Shown: positions 37,827 through 47,014, counted from the first letter of the stretch. The stretch: 64,000 bases of DNA from Prevotellaceae bacterium UBA6398 (GCA_002437495.1 DJQA01000003.1:311-64310); one strand, 5' to 3'. The notes: generated by a model from the sequence alone, not told the origin. Numbers and translations are program-made.

Positions 37827-38674
37827 CACCCTCTGCAAACGAAAACACGGAGCCAAAGCAAAACGTGGACGAAAGCAGCAGCCTGCCCGAAATGACATTT
37901 TGGGACCACCTTGATGCACTAAGGTGGATGCTCATGAGGTCGTTCATAGCAGTGGGCGTTTTGGTTATTGCAGGCTTCGCCTTTATTCCGTGGCTGTTCC
38001 AACATGTCATCATGGCACCGTGCCGCAACGATTTCTTCCTTTACAAGCTTCTTGCAAAGTTGAGCTCGTACGTACCTTTCACTCCCGATGAGTTTGTAGC
38101 GCCATTCAACGTACATATAATAAACATAAAACTGCCATCGCAGTTTTTCCTACAAGTGTCGCTTTCATTTTGGTTTGCACTGCTCGTTGCGTTTCCATAC
38201 ATAGTATTTGAGATATGGAGGTTTGTATGTCCCGCTTTGTACATAAACGAGAGACGGCGCACGGAAAAAGCATTCATCTTCGGCACGGTGATGTTCTTCA
38301 TTGGATGCTTCGTGGGCTACGCACTTGTATTTCCACTTACGCTGCGTTTTCTATACACTTACCAAATAAGCCCGGAGATAACCAACCAACTCTCGCTTGA
38401 CTCTTACATGAACAACTTTCTGATGCTTGTGTTCATGATGGGGATTATCTTCGAGTTGCCACTCGTGTCGGCAATGCTGTCGAAAATAGGATTGCTCAAC
38501 CGGGCGTTTTTCAGAAAATACCGTAAACACGCCATTGTGGTACTGCTGATAGTTGCAGCGGTTATAACGCCATCGTCAGACCCATTCACACTCACGGCTG
38601 TATTCCTGCCGATATACATTTTGTGGGAGTTCAGCGCGATTTTGGTAAAACCTGCACATAACAACGAAGATTAA
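37823..38674 (+). CDS. tatC: Twin-arginine translocase subunit TatC
   Basis: A protein of 283 residues with six membrane segments. TatC recognises the twin-arginine signal. The conserved N-terminal motif is [17 protein letters not shown] and the family's [17 protein letters not shown] is present. With the neighbouring tatA it makes a minimal Tat system (no tatB seen, usual in Bacteroidetes). About 140 bp downstream begins an operon containing a Tat-signal oxidoreductase. Confidence 0.96.
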   Translation: MTPSANENTEPKQNVDESSSLPEMTFWDHLDALRWMLMRSFIAVGVLVIAGFAFIPWLFQHVIMAPCRNDFFLYKLLAKLSSYVPFTPDEFVAPFNVHIINIKLPSQFFLQVSLSFWFALLVAFPYIVFEIWRFVCPALYINERRRTEKAFIFGTVMFFIGCFVGYALVFPLTLRFLYTYQISPEITNQLSLDSYMNNFLMLVFMMGIIFELPLVSAMLSKIGLLNRAFFRKYRKHAIVVLLIVAAVITPSSDPFTLTAVFLPIYILWEFSAILVKPAHNNED

Positions 38675-38816
38675 CAACATTTGTGTTATCAAAGCGCAAA
38701 AAAAAAATTCAAAAACTCCGGTATTATACACTTTGGAATAAAAGAAATACGTACCTTTACACTTGATTTTTTAAGAGATTTTTAAAAGGCAAGAAGAAAT
38801 ATACAGACGAACAAAA

Positions 38817-39896
38817 ATGAGTTCAAGAAAAAAAATTGGCTTGATTGGTTTTGGGCGCATGGGAGCGAAATACCTACACTATTTGCAGGCATGCCCCGAT
38901 TGGGAAGTAACTTACATATGCGATGTGGACGAAAACGCCCGCAACTATGCAAAAAAACTGTCGCCGAACTCAAAGATTGTGGCCTGCGAGCAAGACATAT
39001 TTGAAGACGAGAATGTTGATGCCGTGGCCCTATGCACTTTGGCGAATTTCCGCCACGAACAAATACTGAAAGCCGTGAAGCACGGCAAGCATATTGTATC
39101 GGAAAAACCCATAGGCGACACCCTCGAAAGAGAATGGGAGTCGGTGAAAGCCGTGGAAAAATCCGGCGTGCTTGCCACCGTGAACCTTTATCTGCGCAAC
39201 TCATGGTATCACAGCCTAATGAAGCAATACATAGACGAAGGAGAACTCGGTGAACTTGCTATTATACGCGTATGCCACATGACCCCGGGACTTGCTCCGG
39301 GAGAGGGACACGAATACGAAGGTCCGGCTTTTCACGACTGCGGCATGCACTACGTTGACATTGCGCGTTGGTATGCCGGCGCAGAATACAAAACATGGCA
39401 CTCACAGGGAATGAGAATGTGGAATTACAAGGACCCCTGGTGGGTTCAGTGCCACGGAACATTTGAAAACGGTATTGTATTCGACATAACGCAAGGCTTC
39501 GTATACGGTCAACTTTCTAAAGACCAGACGCACCTTTCTTATGTTGACCTTATCGGTACAAAAGGCATTGTACGCATGACACACGATTTCAAGACCGCCA
39601 TAGTGGACCTGCACGGCGTGAACAACACCATACTAATCCGCCGTCCGTTCGGAGGAAAAAACATCGACACCATGTGCAACCGTTTCGCGAAAAGCATAAA
39701 CGACGGCAAGCTCGACCCGCAACTGCCCACACTACGCGACTCTGCAATTGCATCCGAATATGCCTGGAAATTCTTAAATGATAGTAGGGAACACGAACTT
39801 CCGGCCATAGGCGACTTGAAAACGCTCGATGAAATACGCGAACGCCGCAGGAACCTTGCAGACGGATATGGGTTGCTGCACCGCAGGGAATTCTAA
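38817..39896 (+). CDS. Cytoplasmic Gfo/Idh/MocA-family oxidoreductase
   Basis: A protein of 359 residues. The N-terminal Rossmann domain starts KIGLIGFGRMGAKYL, with the EKP motif of the family in HIVSEKPIGDTLER (about 95-108). The C-terminal alpha/beta domain has the active-site region GPAFHDCGMHYVDIARWY (Asp/His). No signal peptide is present, so it acts in the cytoplasm, unlike the next gene product. It probably oxidises or reduces a sugar hydroxyl with NAD(H). First gene of an operon with another Gfo/Idh/MocA, two DUF1080 hydrolases and an isomerase. A weak -7 box (TACCTTTA) lies at 38752. Confidence 0.92.
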   Translation: MSSRKKIGLIGFGRMGAKYLHYLQACPDWEVTYICDVDENARNYAKKLSPNSKIVACEQDIFEDENVDAVALCTLANFRHEQILKAVKHGKHIVSEKPIGDTLEREWESVKAVEKSGVLATVNLYLRNSWYHSLMKQYIDEGELGELAIIRVCHMTPGLAPGEGHEYEGPAFHDCGMHYVDIARWYAGAEYKTWHSQGMRMWNYKDPWWVQCHGTFENGIVFDITQGFVYGQLSKDQTHLSYVDLIGTKGIVRMTHDFKTAIVDLHGVNNTILIRRPFGGKNIDTMCNRFAKSINDGKLDPQLPTLRDSAIASEYAWKFLNDSREHELPAIGDLKTLDEIRERRRNLADGYGLLHRREF

Positions 39897-39946
39897 TAAC
39901 GACTATACTATTTATTATTTTCAATTAAATATCTAACCTAAAAATT

Positions 39947-41431
39947 ATGGCTAAAATTTCAAGACGCGATTTCCTAAAAAAAGGAAGCGCAGCTATGGCC
40001 GGTATGATTATCGCGCCGAGCATAGTACCAAGCTCCGTTCTTGGCAAAACTTATGGGCACAAATCCCCAAGCGACAAGCTTAATATCCTCGGCGTAGGTG
40101 TCGGAGGTCGTGGCGCAAGCGACTTGGCCGGAATGGAAACAGAAAACATCATCGGACTCTGCGATGTTGACTGGAAGTATGCAAAGCATGTATTCGACAA
40201 ATACCCCAAGGCAAAGCGCTACAAAGACTGGCGCAAGATGTATGACGATATGCTGAAAAGCGCTGACGCCGTAATGGTGGCTACCGCCGACCACACCCAT
40301 ACAATAATCGCCGCAAACGCAATAATGGCAGGCAAACACGTATATGTGGAGAAGCCAATGACTCTTTACGTTTACGAATCCCGCCTGCTCACAATGCTTG
40401 CAAAAAAATATAAGGTAGCAACCCAAATGGGTAACCAGGGAGCTTCAATGGCCGGCACTCGTAAGGCAATCAACTGGCTTTGGAATGGCGAAGTTGGCGA
40501 AGTTACGCGTATCGACTCTTTCACAAATCGTCCTATTTGGCCACAAGGCATCCCCACCCCCAAAGAGAAAATGGCAATTCCCGACACTCTTGATTGGGAC
40601 TGTTTCATAGGTCCGGCAAAATACCGCGACTATAATTCCATATACACGCCATGGAATTTCCGCGGCTGGTGGGACTTTGGAAGCGGCGCACTTGGCGACA
40701 TGGCAAACCACATCCTTCAGGTTGCATCAAAGGGTTTGAATCTTGGCTATCCCGATGAGGTTATCGGAAGCTCAACCATGCTAATGACCGATTCCTGCCC
40801 ATCTGCCGAGAAAATTACATACCACTTCCCCGCACGCGACAACATGAAGAAGATGGCATGCCCGCCTGTTGTGCTTAATTGGTATGACGGAGGCATCGTG
40901 CCCGAACTTCCGTTCGATATGCCCCAAGGCAAGACATTTGACGAAAATGGCGTTACCGTTTATTATGGTACAAAGGATACTTTGGTTGTCGGCACGTACG
41001 GCAACAATCCGTTCCTCGTTTCCGGTCGCGACCCGAAAGTTCCCGAAATGCAACGTATCGTCAAGGACGACAACCATCAACAAGACTGGATTCGCGCCTG
41101 CAAGGAAAGTCCGGAAAACCGCATCCCGACCGCTTCAGACTTCAGCGAGGCTGGACCTCTTAACGAAATGATCGTTATGGGCTGCGCTGCCGTGCGTTTG
41201 CAAGAACTTCACCAGTGGCTAAAGTGGGACGGCAAGAATATGAAATTCACCAACATCCCAGCAAGCGCAAAGATACGCAGCATTATTGAGGACAATTTCC
41301 ATATACACGATGGACACCCGACATTCGACCGCAAATACAGCGAGCCTGTCGATGCAAACGAATATGCGGCACGTCTCATCAAGCCGGTTTACCGCAAAGG
41401 CTGGACCTTGCCTGAGCTGCCTACACTTTAA
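39947..41431 (+). CDS. Tat-exported Gfo/Idh/MocA-family oxidoreductase
   Basis: A protein of 494 residues. The N-terminus is a textbook twin-arginine signal (KISRRDFLKKGSAAMAGMII), so the enzyme is folded with its nicotinamide cofactor in the cytoplasm and exported by the TatAC system encoded just upstream. The mature Rossmann domain (KLNILGVGVGGRGASDLAGM) carries the EKP motif in HVYVEKPMTLYVYE, and the C-terminal domain has the longer form typical of secreted members. Likely a glycoside or sugar oxidoreductase in the periplasm; in related systems such enzymes make 3-keto sugars. Confidence 0.93.
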   Translation: MAKISRRDFLKKGSAAMAGMIIAPSIVPSSVLGKTYGHKSPSDKLNILGVGVGGRGASDLAGMETENIIGLCDVDWKYAKHVFDKYPKAKRYKDWRKMYDDMLKSADAVMVATADHTHTIIAANAIMAGKHVYVEKPMTLYVYESRLLTMLAKKYKVATQMGNQGASMAGTRKAINWLWNGEVGEVTRIDSFTNRPIWPQGIPTPKEKMAIPDTLDWDCFIGPAKYRDYNSIYTPWNFRGWWDFGSGALGDMANHILQVASKGLNLGYPDEVIGSSTMLMTDSCPSAEKITYHFPARDNMKKMACPPVVLNWYDGGIVPELPFDMPQGKTFDENGVTVYYGTKDTLVVGTYGNNPFLVSGRDPKVPEMQRIVKDDNHQQDWIRACKESPENRIPTASDFSEAGPLNEMIVMGCAAVRLQELHQWLKWDGKNMKFTNIPASAKIRSIIEDNFHIHDGHPTFDRKYSEPVDANEYAARLIKPVYRKGWTLPELPTL

Positions 41432-41456
41432 ATAAAAAATAACCAAGCAGAATAAA

Positions 41457-42323
41457 ATGAAAAAAATAGTCTATAGCGTATTGTGCCTGTCGCTGGCAAT
41501 AAGCGTAAACGCCGCATGCCCTAAGAAAAAAGCTGCATGCTGCGCATCCGCTCCCAAAGGCACTGTTGCCCTATATTGCTCACAAGGGTTTCAAGGTCCT
41601 GAAAAATGGGACAAATTCTACTTCCCTGTTGACAAGAAGGGTTACATCAGTATTTTCAACGGCAAAAACATGAACGGCTGGAGAGGGTATGCAAAAAGCC
41701 ATGTACCCTCGCGCTGGGTTATCGAAGATGGTGCAATCCATTTCATAGGCAACCAAGCTCCCGAAGAGAAACGCAAGGGAAAAGAAGGTGGAGACCTAAT
41801 ATTCGCCCACAAGTTCAAGAACTTCGAACTATCTGTTGATTGGAAAGTAGGCAAGGCATGCAATTCCGGCATTTTCTACCTTGCACAGGAACTCGCAAAT
41901 AAAAACGGCGATGTTGAATCAATCGTTGTATCCGGTTTGGAAAGCCAAGTTCTCGACAATGCAAACCACCCGGACGCAAAGTTGGGCAAGGACGGAAACC
42001 GCCAGTCGAGCTCGCTCTATGACCTTATACCCGCCAAACCGCAGAACCAAAAACCTTACGGCGAATGGAACAACACGGTTATAAGGGTTTACAACGGAAA
42101 AGTAACCCACTACCAAAATGGTGTGAAAGTTGTTGAATACAAACTTTGGACTCCCGAGTGGACAGCCCTGCTCCAAACCAGCAAATTTGGTGAGAAGGCA
42201 TGGCCCGCTGCATTTGAAGGGTTCAACAATGCCGGTGGCGAAAACCATGAAGGATTCATCGGACTGCAAGACCACGGCGATGATGTTTGGTTCAAGAACA
42301 TCAAGATAAAGATTCTTAAGTAA
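41457..42323 (+). CDS. DUF1080 secreted hydrolase (3-keto-glycoside hydrolase type)
   Basis: A protein of 288 residues with a signal peptide (MKKIVYSVLCLSLAISVNAA) followed by a Cys/Lys-rich stretch (CPKKKAACC). The DUF1080 jelly-roll domain carries the family motifs YISIFNGKNMNGWRGY, FKNFELSVDWKVGKACNSGIF, NANHPDAK-like (NANHPDAKLG) and NHEGFIGLQDHGDDVWFKNI. Family members studied in Bacteroides cleave glycosides that carry a 3-keto group. It follows the Tat oxidoreductase by 25 bp and is a paralogue of the next gene. Confidence 0.9.
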   Translation: MKKIVYSVLCLSLAISVNAACPKKKAACCASAPKGTVALYCSQGFQGPEKWDKFYFPVDKKGYISIFNGKNMNGWRGYAKSHVPSRWVIEDGAIHFIGNQAPEEKRKGKEGGDLIFAHKFKNFELSVDWKVGKACNSGIFYLAQELANKNGDVESIVVSGLESQVLDNANHPDAKLGKDGNRQSSSLYDLIPAKPQNQKPYGEWNNTVIRVYNGKVTHYQNGVKVVEYKLWTPEWTALLQTSKFGEKAWPAAFEGFNNAGGENHEGFIGLQDHGDDVWFKNIKIKILK

Positions 42324-42346
42324 TAACAACCTAACAAAATAAAAAG

Positions 42347-43240
42347 ATGAAACTATCATTATTGGCCGTGGCGGCTTGCGCGTTGATGCTTGCATCCTGC
42401 GGCAACAAGAAATGCAGCTGTGATTGTAAATGCGGCAGTCCTGAATGCGCTTGCGCTGCACAAAAAGACAGTACTGCCGGCGCAGCCCTTGACTACAAAG
42501 TTGTTGAAAAGCCGCAGGTTGACATCAGCAAGCTGCCTGTTGACAAAGACGGTTACATCACCATCTTCAACGGCAAAACCCTTGACGGCTGGCGTTGCTA
42601 CGGAAAAGACAAGCCCGGTTCTGACTGGAACGTTGAAGACGGCGCAATCCACCTCAAAGGTTCCGGCAATGGCGAAGGCGGAGGCGTTAATGGCGGCGAC
42701 CTTCTTTTTGCACACAAATTCAAGAACTTCGAGCTTACATTCGAATACAAGGTTTCCAAGGGTGCAAACTCGGGCGTACTCTACCTTGCACAGGAAGTTA
42801 CTGTCAACAACAATGGCAAAGACGAATTCATCCCCATTTGGCAGTCGGCTTCGGAATATCAGGTTCTCGACAACGGCAATCACCCCGATGCAAAGCTCGG
42901 AGTTGACGGCAACCGTCAGTCTGCTTCACTCTACGACATGATTCCCGCAAAGCCACAGAACGCAAAGCCCTACGGAGAATGGAACACCGGTAAAATCATG
43001 GTTTACGAAGGTACTGTGGTTCACGGTCAGAACGGCGCAAATGTAGTGGAATACCACCTTTGGACCCCGAAGTGGAAAGAGATGCTCGACAAAAGCAAAT
43101 TCAATGCTAACGGCGACTTTCCGCTTGCATACAAACTGCTCCTTAACATGGGTGGCGACAAGCACGAAGGCTATATCGCATTCCAGGATCACGGAGACGA
43201 TGTTTGGTATCGCAACATAAAGGTTAAGGTGCTAAAGTAA
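42347..43240 (+). CDS. DUF1080 lipoprotein hydrolase (3-keto-glycoside hydrolase type)
   Basis: A protein of 297 residues. The signal ends in a lipobox (LMLASC) and the mature N-terminus is remarkably cysteine-rich: about eight Cys within residues 19-37 (CGNKKCSCDCKCGSPECAC). The DUF1080 domain follows (YITIFNGKTLDGWRCYGKD ... HEGYIAFQDHGDDVWYRNIK). It is close in sequence to the preceding gene product, so a tandem duplication with division of labour (soluble versus membrane-anchored) is likely. Predicted to face the periplasm or cell surface. Confidence 0.9.
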   Translation: MKLSLLAVAACALMLASCGNKKCSCDCKCGSPECACAAQKDSTAGAALDYKVVEKPQVDISKLPVDKDGYITIFNGKTLDGWRCYGKDKPGSDWNVEDGAIHLKGSGNGEGGGVNGGDLLFAHKFKNFELTFEYKVSKGANSGVLYLAQEVTVNNNGKDEFIPIWQSASEYQVLDNGNHPDAKLGVDGNRQSASLYDMIPAKPQNAKPYGEWNTGKIMVYEGTVVHGQNGANVVEYHLWTPKWKEMLDKSKFNANGDFPLAYKLLLNMGGDKHEGYIAFQDHGDDVWYRNIKVKVLK

Positions 43241-43267
43241 ACAATCCCAATTAACAAGAACCATTTT

Positions 43268-43300
43268 ATGCTGCCGCACGGCATTTGCTGGCGGCAGCAT
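43268..43300 (+). terminator. Intercistronic hairpin
   Basis: ATGCTGCCG pairs with CGGCAGCAT between the second DUF1080 gene and the isomerase gene. No T-run follows, so it is more likely an mRNA-processing or partial-termination structure than a full stop. Confidence 0.5.
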
Positions 43301-43320
43301 TAATTAATGACAAATAAGAC

Positions 43321-44223
43321 ATGATAAAAAAAATATTTCCCGCACTGCTCGCAGCACTTCTGATGTTGCCTTTGCAGATGCAAGCCTCCACACAAAAGGC
43401 TAAACACAAGAAACAATTTGCATTGCAACTGTATTCCGTGCGCGAGCTTGTGCACGAAGGCAACATGGCTGACTTTCAGAAACTGCTCAATGAACTGTCG
43501 GGCATGGGCTACACTGCCGTTGAGGCGGCAAGCTACGACCAGGGCAAAGGCACTATATATGGGTTCAGCCCCGAAGTTTACAAGAGCATCGTTGAAAAGG
43601 CAGGTATGGAATCTCTGTCAACGCACATAGGAAAAGCACTTTCAGATGAAGAACTCAATTCCGGCGACTTTTCACAATCGCTCGCATGGTGGGACAAAAC
43701 CATAGCCGACCAAAAGAAAGCCGGCGTGTCATATATAGTGGTGCCATGGATGAACATCCCGCCCACATTGAAGCAGCTAAAGGTTTACTGCGACTACTAC
43801 AACGCAATTGGCAAAAAGTGCGCGGCGCAGGGCATAAAATTCGGCTACCACAACCACAAGCACGAATTTGTGAATGTTGAGGGAAAAATGGCATACGACT
43901 ATATGCTGCAGAACACAGACCCAAAATATGTGTTCTTCGAAATTGACCTGTACTGGTGCGTAAAAGCAAACGGCAACCCCGTTGAGTATTTCAAGAAATA
44001 CCCCGGCCGCTTCAAGCTGTTCCACGTAAAGGATGAGTACGAACTGGGCGGAAGCTGCGCAATGGGCTTCGATGTAATATTCAACAACGCAGCCATTGCC
44101 GGATTGGAATATCCCATAGTTGAAATAGAACGCTACAGCCACCCCGTTATGCAGGAGGCAAAAGAAAGCGCAGACTACCTCAACTCTGCATTGTTCGTAA
44201 AAAAAACATATCGGAAAAAATAA
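43321..44223 (+). CDS. Secreted sugar phosphate isomerase/epimerase family protein
   Basis: A protein of 300 residues: a signal peptide (MIKKIFPALLAALLMLPLQMQA) and a xylose-isomerase-like TIM barrel. Probable metal ligands sit in motifs such as KFGYHNHKHEF, FFEIDLYW, FKLFHVKDEYE and PIVEIERYSHP. Because it is exported, the substrate should be an unphosphorylated sugar or keto sugar. In 3-keto-glycoside operons this family acts on keto intermediates; that role is inferred here from the neighbours. Last gene of the five-gene operon. Confidence 0.9.
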   Translation: MIKKIFPALLAALLMLPLQMQASTQKAKHKKQFALQLYSVRELVHEGNMADFQKLLNELSGMGYTAVEAASYDQGKGTIYGFSPEVYKSIVEKAGMESLSTHIGKALSDEELNSGDFSQSLAWWDKTIADQKKAGVSYIVVPWMNIPPTLKQLKVYCDYYNAIGKKCAAQGIKFGYHNHKHEFVNVEGKMAYDYMLQNTDPKYVFFEIDLYWCVKANGNPVEYFKKYPGRFKLFHVKDEYELGGSCAMGFDVIFNNAAIAGLEYPIVEIERYSHPVMQEAKESADYLNSALFVKKTYRKK

Positions 44224-44333
44224 AAAACCGAAGCCGCAGGTAAAATCCGCATTTTATCACGACATCGGAATGAGCATAACGGAATTCCCCAACATTTTGT
44301 GAGGAAAACCTATATGCTGAAAATACAAAAGCT

Positions 44334-44437
44334 ACGTCAGACGCCGAAAAAAACCAAGTCTGATGTAGCTTTTTCCATGTCCTATGTAGAAAAAAATATG
44401 TCTGACGTAGAAAAAACTACATCAGACCTTGTTTTTC
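44334..44437 (+). repeat. 21-bp tandem intergenic element, cluster H (five units)
   Basis: Units start at 44334 (22 bp), 44356, 44377, 44398 and 44419. Cores include AAGTCTGATGT, ATGTCCTATGT, ATGTCTGACGT and ACATCAGACCT, ending TTGTTTTT. It is the longest cluster and the only one with a 22-bp unit. The flank CACCTTTGCAAAGCCGTGAA resembles the right flank of A and B. The rest of the 44224-44707 gap shows nothing else. Confidence 0.83.
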
Positions 44438-44707
44438 ACCTTTGCAAAGCCGTGAAAAGTCCAACGTTACAACAAGCCTCCTTTGTAAAGACAATCTCCC
44501 TTGGCAAACGTTTCGTTACGCATAAACGCGATCTTTTCCGTTTAATACGATATTCGGCTTACGCGCAATATGTTTGTAGCAGGAATTGCGCACGTCTGAA
44601 TGCAAAAAAAATATTGCTGTCCGCTAAAAGTTTTCGACCGTGTTATTCGATTTCAAATGGTTTTTCCAATAAAATGTACATGCCATTATGTAATTCAATA
44701 TTTTTTC

Positions 44708-44738
44708 GTTGAATTTTCAGCCAAAAGGAGTATATTTG
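44708..44738 (+). promoter_or_regulatory. Promoter of the pectate-lyase-fold gene
   Basis: GTTG (44708-44711) and TATATTTG (44731-44738) are separated by 19 bp, a full consensus. The leader to the ATG at 44906 would be about 160 bp and contains a small upstream frame. Confidence 0.7.
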
Positions 44739-44759
44739 CACACAACTAACGAAAATTCC

Positions 44760-44909
44760 ATGAAAAAAGAATCTTGTTTTTCACAGGCATTCCGCCTTAA
44801 TCCTTGTTTCGCATGGCATCATGAAGTTACCGCAAAGAAAGACCTATGCAAGAAAACACGGACCACAACCGCAAGAACCAAAACCAAAAATTTACACATA
44901 TATCAATGA
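44760..44909 (+). CDS. Possible upstream ORF coupled to the pectate-lyase-fold gene
   Basis: A 49-codon frame (MKKESCFSQAFRLNPCFAWH...NLHIYQ) lies in the leader and its TGA overlaps the next ATG by 4 bp (ATGA). The sequence is basic and resembles no family. It may be a regulatory leader peptide or chance. Confidence 0.25.
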   Translation: MKKESCFSQAFRLNPCFAWHHEVTAKKDLCKKTRTTTARTKTKNLHIYQ

Positions 44910-46003
44910 GAAAAATCACATCGTCAGCCACGCTGCTAACGCTGGTCATCGCGTTATCGTTTGCAAACGCCGGCACGGCATCGGCACAGAAAAAACATTC
45001 AAAAAAACTCGCACAAGCCCAAAGCGCATTTGTTGTGGCTACCGAACACGGAGTGCCTGCCGACGGGAAAACCGACGCCACGGAAGCAATACAGAAGCTT
45101 ATTGACGAGAACCCCAACCGCACAATCGTTTTCCCCGACGGAGTGTACCTCGTATCGCGCTCAATAAACACACCTGCCGACCCTGCAAAGAGCGTACACC
45201 TGGTATTGGGCAACTACACAACACTAAAAGCCACGGGCAACTGGCAGAAAGGAGATGCGATAGTGCGTCTGGGCGCAATACACAAAGCCAACAACATTTA
45301 CAAAAACGGAAGCAATTACGGCATATCGGGCGGAATAATCGATGGCTCAAACATTGCAAACGGCATATCCATTGACGGTGGCAGGGAAACAAGAGTGGAA
45401 AACGTCTCCATAAAACACGTTCAAACAGGAGTGCACATAAAATTCGGCGCAAACAGCGGTTCATCCGATGCTGACATAATCGATGTGAACATAACAGGAA
45501 ACGGCAAGTCCAATTCCATAGGAGTACTAGTTGAAGGATTTGACAACACATTCACAAACATGCGAATTGCCAACGTCAACGTAGGTGTGCATCTGAAAAC
45601 AGGCGGAAACTGCCTTAGGAACATACACCCGCTGTACACAGGCGGCAAAGAGCAGACTTACGAAACAAGCTGCGGGTTTGTTGTGGAAAGCACGAACAAC
45701 TGGTTCAACTATTGCTACAGCGACCAATTCGCCACAGGCTTCAAGATAAAGAAAGGCGTGTCGGTTAACCTATCCGATTGTTTCTGCTATTGGTACAGTG
45801 GCAAAGTACCATTTCAAACAGCCATCGAATGCGATGGAAAGTTTGAATCCATCGTTACCGGATTGCGCGTGGGTTTTAGGAAAGAATGCCCCAAGCTCAC
45901 AATCCTGAAAGCGGAAAAAGGCGGCAGGGGAATGTTCGCGAACTACATAAAGCCGGCAGGAGAACTGTCATCCGACGACGTGAGCCGGGACTACACGCGA
46001 TAG
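44906..46003 (+). CDS. Secreted pectate-lyase-fold protein
   Basis: A protein of 365 residues. A signal peptide (MRKITSSATLLTLVIALSFANAGTASA) starts at this ATG, which is preferred over an in-frame ATG at 44846 because of it. The mature part begins in the style of pectate-lyase superfamily proteins (HGVPADGKTDATEAIQKLID, FPDGVYLVSRSI) and continues as a right-handed beta-helix of short turns (GISGGIIDGSNIANGISIDG). It may act on a polysaccharide such as pectin or a phage-tail-like glycan; no catalytic residue can be assigned. Single gene between a strong promoter and a hairpin. Confidence 0.82.
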   Translation: MRKITSSATLLTLVIALSFANAGTASAQKKHSKKLAQAQSAFVVATEHGVPADGKTDATEAIQKLIDENPNRTIVFPDGVYLVSRSINTPADPAKSVHLVLGNYTTLKATGNWQKGDAIVRLGAIHKANNIYKNGSNYGISGGIIDGSNIANGISIDGGRETRVENVSIKHVQTGVHIKFGANSGSSDADIIDVNITGNGKSNSIGVLVEGFDNTFTNMRIANVNVGVHLKTGGNCLRNIHPLYTGGKEQTYETSCGFVVESTNNWFNYCYSDQFATGFKIKKGVSVNLSDCFCYWYSGKVPFQTAIECDGKFESIVTGLRVGFRKECPKLTILKAEKGGRGMFANYIKPAGELSSDDVSRDYTR

Positions 46004-46032
46004 CAACCCGCGCACAATAACACGACAGATAC

Positions 46033-46075
46033 AGCAAAGGTTTGGGTTTCTTGTTTTTGGAACTCAAACCTTTGC
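46033..46075 (+). terminator. Hairpin after the pectate-lyase-fold gene
   Basis: GCAAAGGTTTGGGTT pairs with AACTCAAACCTTTGC (one G-T). No long T-run follows. Its right arm contains the -33 box of the next promoter. Confidence 0.65.
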
Positions 46076-46101
46076 CATTTAGCAAAAAAACCGTAACTTT
46101 G
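46071..46101 (+). promoter_or_regulatory. Promoter of the GT5-like gene and downstream operon
   Basis: TTTG (46071-46074) and TAACTTTG (46094-46101) are 19 bp apart, a full consensus, 25 bp before the ATG. Confidence 0.75.
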
Positions 46102-46126
46102 CGTTTACTAAGTAAGAACGACTTAA

Positions 46127-46939
46127 ATGAACGTAAAAAGAGTATTATTCATCAACCAAGGCATTACCCCATACATAGCAGACTGCCCCATGGCAAAAGC
46201 CGGACGTGAACTGCCGCAGACAATACAGGAAAGCGGACGAGAGATAAGGACGTTCCTGCCCCAGTGGGGCTGCATTAACGAGCGCAGGAACCAACTGCAC
46301 GAAGTTATACGCCTTTCGGGAATGAATATTATAATTGACGGAAACGACCACCCGCTAATAATAAAGGTGGCATCGTTGCAGTCGGCAAGAATGCAGGTGT
46401 ACTTCATAGACAACGATGACTACTTTGACAAGCGTGGCATGGAATGCGATGAAAACGGGAACGAATATGCCGATAACGGAGAAAGAGCCATCTTCTACGC
46501 ACGCGGCGTGCTTGAAACCGTCAAAAAACTGCGTTGGCGTCCCGATGTAATCCACTGCCAGGGCTGGATTTCCGCAGTTGCACCACTCTACATAAAAACG
46601 GCCTTTAAGGACGAACCATCGTTCAGCGGCACAAAAGTGGTGTTTGAAGTGAACGACGTGAAGCTAACGAACAAACTCCCGGAAAATTTCTGCTCATGTT
46701 TGGCTACCCGCAATGTAACCAAGGCTTTTCTGAAAAAGGAAAACATGAAGTTTGAAAGTGCTGACGACCTCCTTAAATTAGGGGTGAAATTCTCTGATGC
46801 ACTCATACTCGGCACAAACAACCCGAGCAAAGAAGTTGTGGAGTATGCAAAGGAAAACGGGAAGTCGGTACTGCCTTTTATGGAAAATCCCGACTATCCA
46901 ACATATTATGGAGATTTCTACGAGAAACTGCTAAGCTAA
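46127..46939 (+). CDS. Short glycogen/starch synthase-like protein (GT5 N-terminal domain)
   Basis: A protein of 270 residues matching only the N-terminal half of GT5 glycogen/starch synthases (GRELPQTIQESGREIRTFLPQWG, VYFIDNDDYFDKRG, PDVIHCQGWISAVAPLYIK). The C-terminal Rossmann domain that completes the active site is absent, and the frame ends cleanly, so this is not a recent frameshift. Such short versions appear to be common in Bacteroidetes. It may be non-catalytic or act with a partner. A DUF4270 gene follows after 75 bp. Confidence 0.85.
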   Translation: MNVKRVLFINQGITPYIADCPMAKAGRELPQTIQESGREIRTFLPQWGCINERRNQLHEVIRLSGMNIIIDGNDHPLIIKVASLQSARMQVYFIDNDDYFDKRGMECDENGNEYADNGERAIFYARGVLETVKKLRWRPDVIHCQGWISAVAPLYIKTAFKDEPSFSGTKVVFEVNDVKLTNKLPENFCSCLATRNVTKAFLKKENMKFESADDLLKLGVKFSDALILGTNNPSKEVVEYAKENGKSVLPFMENPDYPTYYGDFYEKLLS

Positions 46940-47014
46940 GTTCTTTGCGCTTAAAAGCCGCAGGCAAACAAACACAACCAGCATTACATATCAATGCTTT
47001 AACCAATTCTTAAA

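Noticed and set aside
44299..44712. A 137-residue + strand frame
   Set aside because: Its first half translates 21-bp cluster H; the rest is low-quality and ends at a promoter.
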